Assembly: GCA_015522935.1 (NCBI GenBank)
Contig: WALH01000088.1
Span: 1-8,273, forward strand
Length of the DNA: 8,273 bases
Direction of reading: 5' to 3'
DNA from: DHVE2 group archaeon
GTDB taxonomy: Archaea; Thermoplasmatota; Thermoplasmata; Thermoplasmatales; Aciduliprofundaceae
The position numbers and the translations under genes are program-made. This document shows, one piece after another, positions 6,440-8,273 of this stretch (the stretch's first letter is position 1; each line of letters starts with the position of its first letter). The notes below the pieces were generated by a model, which worked only from the letters and a program-made list of their open reading frames with translations, was not told the origin of the DNA and did no database searches.

Positions 6440-6953
6440 CTCTCTTTTGAGATAGCATATCTGCTATTGTTTGAAATGCGTGGTTCACATGCTCGCCTGT
6501 TTTTGCACTCGTAATTATGTATTTTTTTGCCCCAATTTTTGATGCTATCTTTTTCAAATAATCTTTATCCACGCTCCACTTGAGGTCACTCTTATTGGCT
6601 ATCATTAATACGGGAACTCTCTCTTCCTTAATGACACTTTTTGCCGCCTTGACCCATTCATCTAAAAGCTCAAAGGTATCCTTCTTAGTTAGATCTCCAA
6701 CGGCTATAAGAGCATGTGCCCCGAAAAAGTAGGATGTGGATAGAAGCTGCCTGAATGAATCTTGGCCCATTATATCCCAGATCATGAGGGTAATGTTCTC
6801 ACTCTCCCTTTGAATTTTCTTTTTGTATATATTTGTTCCTATAGTCTCAAGATATTTATCGGAAAATATATTGTAAACAAACCTCTTAATGAGCGAAGTT
6901 TTTCCCACGGCAGGCTCCCCCATCAAACACACTTTGAACTTTTTCTCCACCAT
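6435..6953 (-). CDS. Rab/Ras-like small GTPase
   Basis: This 172-aa, single-domain Ras-superfamily GTPase carries GEPAVGKTS (12-20), switch I ETIGT (T37), WDIMGQD (59-65) with Gln64 in the catalytic position, NKSD (120-123) and TSAKTG (148-153). It is close to the N-terminal domain of the 455-1258 protein: over the stretch from the P-loop to switch I, 21 of 29 residues are identical. It ends at ADMLSQKRE directly after the G domain, without a cysteine or extension, so membrane anchoring by a lipid is not suggested. Archaeal members of this type are known from genomes, but their roles are mostly undefined; some are linked to motility or regulation. It lies 36 bases upstream of gcvPA and is divergent from the feo operon. 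No effector is evident. Confidence 0.92.
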   Translation of the reverse strand: MVEKKFKVCLMGEPAVGKTSLIKRFVYNIFSDKYLETIGTNIYKKKIQRESENITLMIWDIMGQDSFRQLLSTSYFFGAHALIAVGDLTKKDTFELLDEWVKAAKSVIKEERVPVLMIANKSDLKWSVDKDYLKKIASKIGAKKYIITSAKTGEHVNHAFQTIADMLSQKRE

Positions 6954-6976
6954 ACTTATCTTAATATAATTCTTGT

Positions 6977-6984
6977 TGATAAAC
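6977..6984 (-). promoter_or_regulatory. TATA box of the 6435-6953 GTPase (leaderless)
   Basis: The - strand GTTTATCA ends 24 bases before ATG 6953, matching the spacing of the other leaderless genes here. A second AT-rich run, TATATTAA near 6961-6968, is too close to the ATG to act as its TATA box. Confidence 0.45.
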
Positions 6985-7007
6985 TTTGCCTTCTGATAGA
7001 GATAAAA

Positions 7008-7015
7008 TTTAAATA
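7008..7015 (+). promoter_or_regulatory. TATA box of the feo operon
   Basis: TTTAAATA is a canonical archaeal TATA box, here 57 bases before ATG 7073. It predicts a transcription start near 7035-7042 and a leader of about 30-37 bases carrying a ribosome site. Its inner bases are palindromic (ATTTAAAT), so weak activity toward the divergent GTPase cannot be excluded. Confidence 0.7.
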
Positions 7016-7028
7016 CATCTAAATCATG

Positions 7029-7040
7029 TAGGTTTACCTA
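7029..7040 (+). promoter_or_regulatory. Probable DtxR/IdeR/MDR1-type iron-repressor operator
   Basis: TAGGTTTACCTA is a perfect 5+5 inverted repeat with a TT centre. It resembles the TTAGG...CCTAA core recognised by metal-dependent DtxR-family repressors. Outside it the dyad continues, with a one-base offset: CTAAATCAT at 7019-7027 pairs with ATGAGTTAA at 7041-7049 at seven of nine positions. It sits just after the TATA box and over the predicted transcription start, where a bound repressor would block initiation. Location before Fe(II)-uptake genes makes iron repression the natural reading (inference). Confidence 0.65.
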
Positions 7041-7061
7041 ATGAGTTAAGACATATCTAAG

Positions 7062-7069
7062 AAGGTGAT
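7062..7069 (+). promoter_or_regulatory. Shine-Dalgarno of the first feoA
   Basis: AAGGTGAT ends 3 bases before ATG 7073. This first gene therefore has a leader and ribosome site, unlike the leaderless first genes nearby. Confidence 0.65.
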
Positions 7070-7072
7070 ACA

Positions 7073-7309
7073 ATGAAGGTCAAATTAAGCGAACTCAAGC
7101 CCGGAGAAGAAGGAAAAATCATAGGCGTATCTGGAGGAGATTCACTGTTAATCCGAAGGATGACAGAGATGGGTATGACAAAAGGAGAGAAGGTGAAAGT
7201 GATAAGAAACGCGCCTCTGAAAGACCCGATAGAATTTGAAGTTAAGGGATACCACCTCTCATTGAAAAAAGATGAGGCTAAGATGATAATTGTGGAGGTG
7301 AACAGATGA
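7073..7309 (+). CDS. feoA: FeoA-family protein, first copy
   Basis: This 78-aa SH3-like FeoA-domain protein shows the family pattern: LKPGEEGKIIGVSGG, then RRMTEMGMTKGEKVKVI, then the FEVKGYHLSLKKDEA strand pair, ending in IIVEV. FeoA is a small cytoplasmic partner of FeoB, the ferrous-iron transporter, and is thought to affect its activity or assembly. It is the first gene of a tight operon. The next start codon overlaps its stop (ATGA), and the ribosome site for the next gene is within its last codons. Expression is probably iron-controlled through the operator at 7029-7040. Confidence 0.92.
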   Translation: MKVKLSELKPGEEGKIIGVSGGDSLLIRRMTEMGMTKGEKVKVIRNAPLKDPIEFEVKGYHLSLKKDEAKMIIVEVNR

Positions 7310-7530
7310 TTCCTTTAGCGATGGCTCCTGAAGGTGAAATATTGAAAATTGTAGGTGTGAGGGGAGGGAGGGGCATTATGCAGAGACTTGCGGATTTAGG
7401 TCTTATTCCAGGAAGTACAGTAAAAATTATAAAATCTATGAGCAACGGTCCTCTTCTTCTTGAAGTGAAAGGCTCAAGAATTGCACTGGGAAGGGGAATT
7501 AGCATGAAATTATTTGTGGAGGTGAGATAA
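7306..7530 (+). CDS. feoA: FeoA-family protein, second copy
   Basis: This 74-aa second FeoA-domain protein is diverged from the first: MAPEGEILKIVGVRGG, then QRLADLGLIPGSTVKII, then LEVKGSRIALGRGISM, ending in FVEVR. RLADLGLIPG is closer to the usual family consensus than the first copy. It overlaps feoA-1 by 4 bases (ATGA) and feoB by 1 base (TAATG). GGAGGTG at 7294-7300 is its ribosome site. Two FeoA proteins may act as different subunits on FeoB or one may be regulatory; the sequence does not say which. Confidence 0.92.
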   Translation: MIPLAMAPEGEILKIVGVRGGRGIMQRLADLGLIPGSTVKIIKSMSNGPLLLEVKGSRIALGRGISMKLFVEVR

Positions 7531-8273
7531 TGCGAATAAGAGTTGCTCTCGCTGGGAATCCAAATGTTGGAAAATCAGTTGTATTCAATAATTTAACAGG
7601 AGGACATCAGCATATAGGTAACTGGCCCGGAAAAACTGTTGATAAGGCGGAGGGAACATTGAATTATAAAGGAAATGAGATATATGTAATTGATTTACCT
7701 GGAACATACAGTTTAACAGCATATTCCATGGAAGAATTAATTGCAAGGGATTACATAATTTCTGAGAAGCCAGATATTGTGGTTAATGTTGTTGATGCTT
7801 CCAATCTTGAAAGAAATCTATATTTGACATTGCAGTTGCTTGAACTTGGGGCAAATGTAATCATCGCCCTCAACAAGATAGACCTGGCTGAGAGAGAAAA
7901 TATAAAAATAGATATTAGAGCGTTAGAGAAAAAAATCGGAGTGCCTGTGATACCAACAGTTGCTCCAAGAAAGGAAGGTATGGATGAATTATGCGATGCA
8001 ATAATCAAATACTCAAAAAAGAAGAAAGGAGAAAAAATAAGATACAGTGATAAGATTGAAAAATACATAGAGAAAATTGAAAAAATAATCACAAAAAACT
8101 TGCCAGAAGAAATGGATATAAGATGGGCAGCAATAAAGATTCTTGAAAATGATGAAGAGGTCAAAAAGAAAATTAAAGATGAAAGCGTGATTTCAGAATG
8201 TGAAGAAATAAGAGAAGAAATGAAAGAAGAAATTGGAGATCCAGAGATTGCAATGGCTGATGCAAGATATGAA
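7530..8273 (+). CDS. feoB: FeoB ferrous-iron transporter, N-terminal G domain (3' end outside window)
   Basis: The frame is open from ATG 7530 to the end of the window, giving 248 residues. The cytoplasmic GTPase domain has G1 GNPNVGKSVVFNNLTG, the FeoB-specific switch I region HIGNWPGKTVDKAEG, G3 DLPGTYSL, and G4 ALNKIDL; the G5 region is around IPTVAPRKEGMDEL. A Lys/Glu-rich helical segment, the usual GDI-like spacer, follows. It leads to DPEIAMADARYE, the conserved sequence just before the membrane part, so the transmembrane channel must follow outside the window. FeoB imports Fe(II) across the cytoplasmic membrane. The start shares a base with the feoA-2 stop, and GGAGGTGA at 7518-7525 is the ribosome site. 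Confidence 0.96.
   Translation, partial: MRIRVALAGNPNVGKSVVFNNLTGGHQHIGNWPGKTVDKAEGTLNYKGNEIYVIDLPGTYSLTAYSMEELIARDYIISEKPDIVVNVVDASNLERNLYLTLQLLELGANVIIALNKIDLAERENIKIDIRALEKKIGVPVIPTVAPRKEGMDELCDAIIKYSKKKKGEKIRYSDKIEKYIEKIEKIITKNLPEEMDIRWAAIKILENDEEVKKKIKDESVISECEEIREEMKEEIGDPEIAMADARYE

Noticed and set aside
7751..8164. Hydrophobic open frame on the - strand opposite feoB
   Set aside because: Its Ser/Phe/Ile-rich composition is what results from reading the Lys/Glu-rich FeoB segment backwards; FeoB is certain.
1..8273. CRISPR arrays, insertion sequences, tRNA/rRNA genes or a defence system
   Set aside because: No direct-repeat arrays, terminal inverted repeats, transposase frames or tRNA-like cloverleaf sequences were seen on either strand by eye.

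Overview
The window looks like chromosomal DNA of a Thermoplasmatota-type archaeon, with the Aciduliprofundum/DHVE2 group as my best guess from remembered gene content (inference, not a search). Supporting signs are archaeal TATA boxes of the TTTAAATA type, several genes whose start codon lies only about 22-25 bases downstream of the box with no Shine-Dalgarno (leaderless transcripts), two Ras/Rab-like small GTPases, a split glycine dehydrogenase (GcvPA + GcvPB), and a FeoA-FeoA-FeoB iron operon. The DNA is AT-rich and densely packed.

Layout, left to right. (1) The C-terminal part of a TPR protein on the + strand, converging with and overlapping a Rab-like GTPase with an extra ~95-residue C-terminal region (- strand). 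(2) A two-gene ferritin-superfamily operon on the - strand: a 96-aa protein that looks like the encapsulated-ferritin (EncFtn) family, then a rubrerythrin/ferritin-like gene that appears broken by a deletion with frameshift. (3) A divergent UbiX-type flavin prenyltransferase (+ strand), tail-to-tail with a secreted/membrane-anchored protein of unknown function (- strand). (4) gcvPA-gcvPB (- strand), the two halves of the glycine cleavage P-protein, preceded by a second Rab-like GTPase. (5) Divergent from that GTPase, the + strand iron operon feoA-feoA-feoB, with feoB cut off by the window end. Its promoter carries a clear dyad that looks like a DtxR/IdeR/MDR1-type iron-repressor operator.

How the genes may work together. 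Iron handling appears twice: Fe(II) uptake (Feo), presumably shut off by an iron-sensing repressor, and iron/peroxide management (EncFtn-like and rubrerythrin-like proteins). The glycine cleavage genes fit amino-acid fermentation or C1 metabolism. The two GTPases are clear paralogues and look like soluble regulatory switches, since neither has a C-terminal cysteine for prenylation; their partners are unknown. Non-coding stretches are all short (none above about 120 bases) and contain promoters. I see no tRNA, rRNA, CRISPR array, insertion sequence or obvious mobile DNA.
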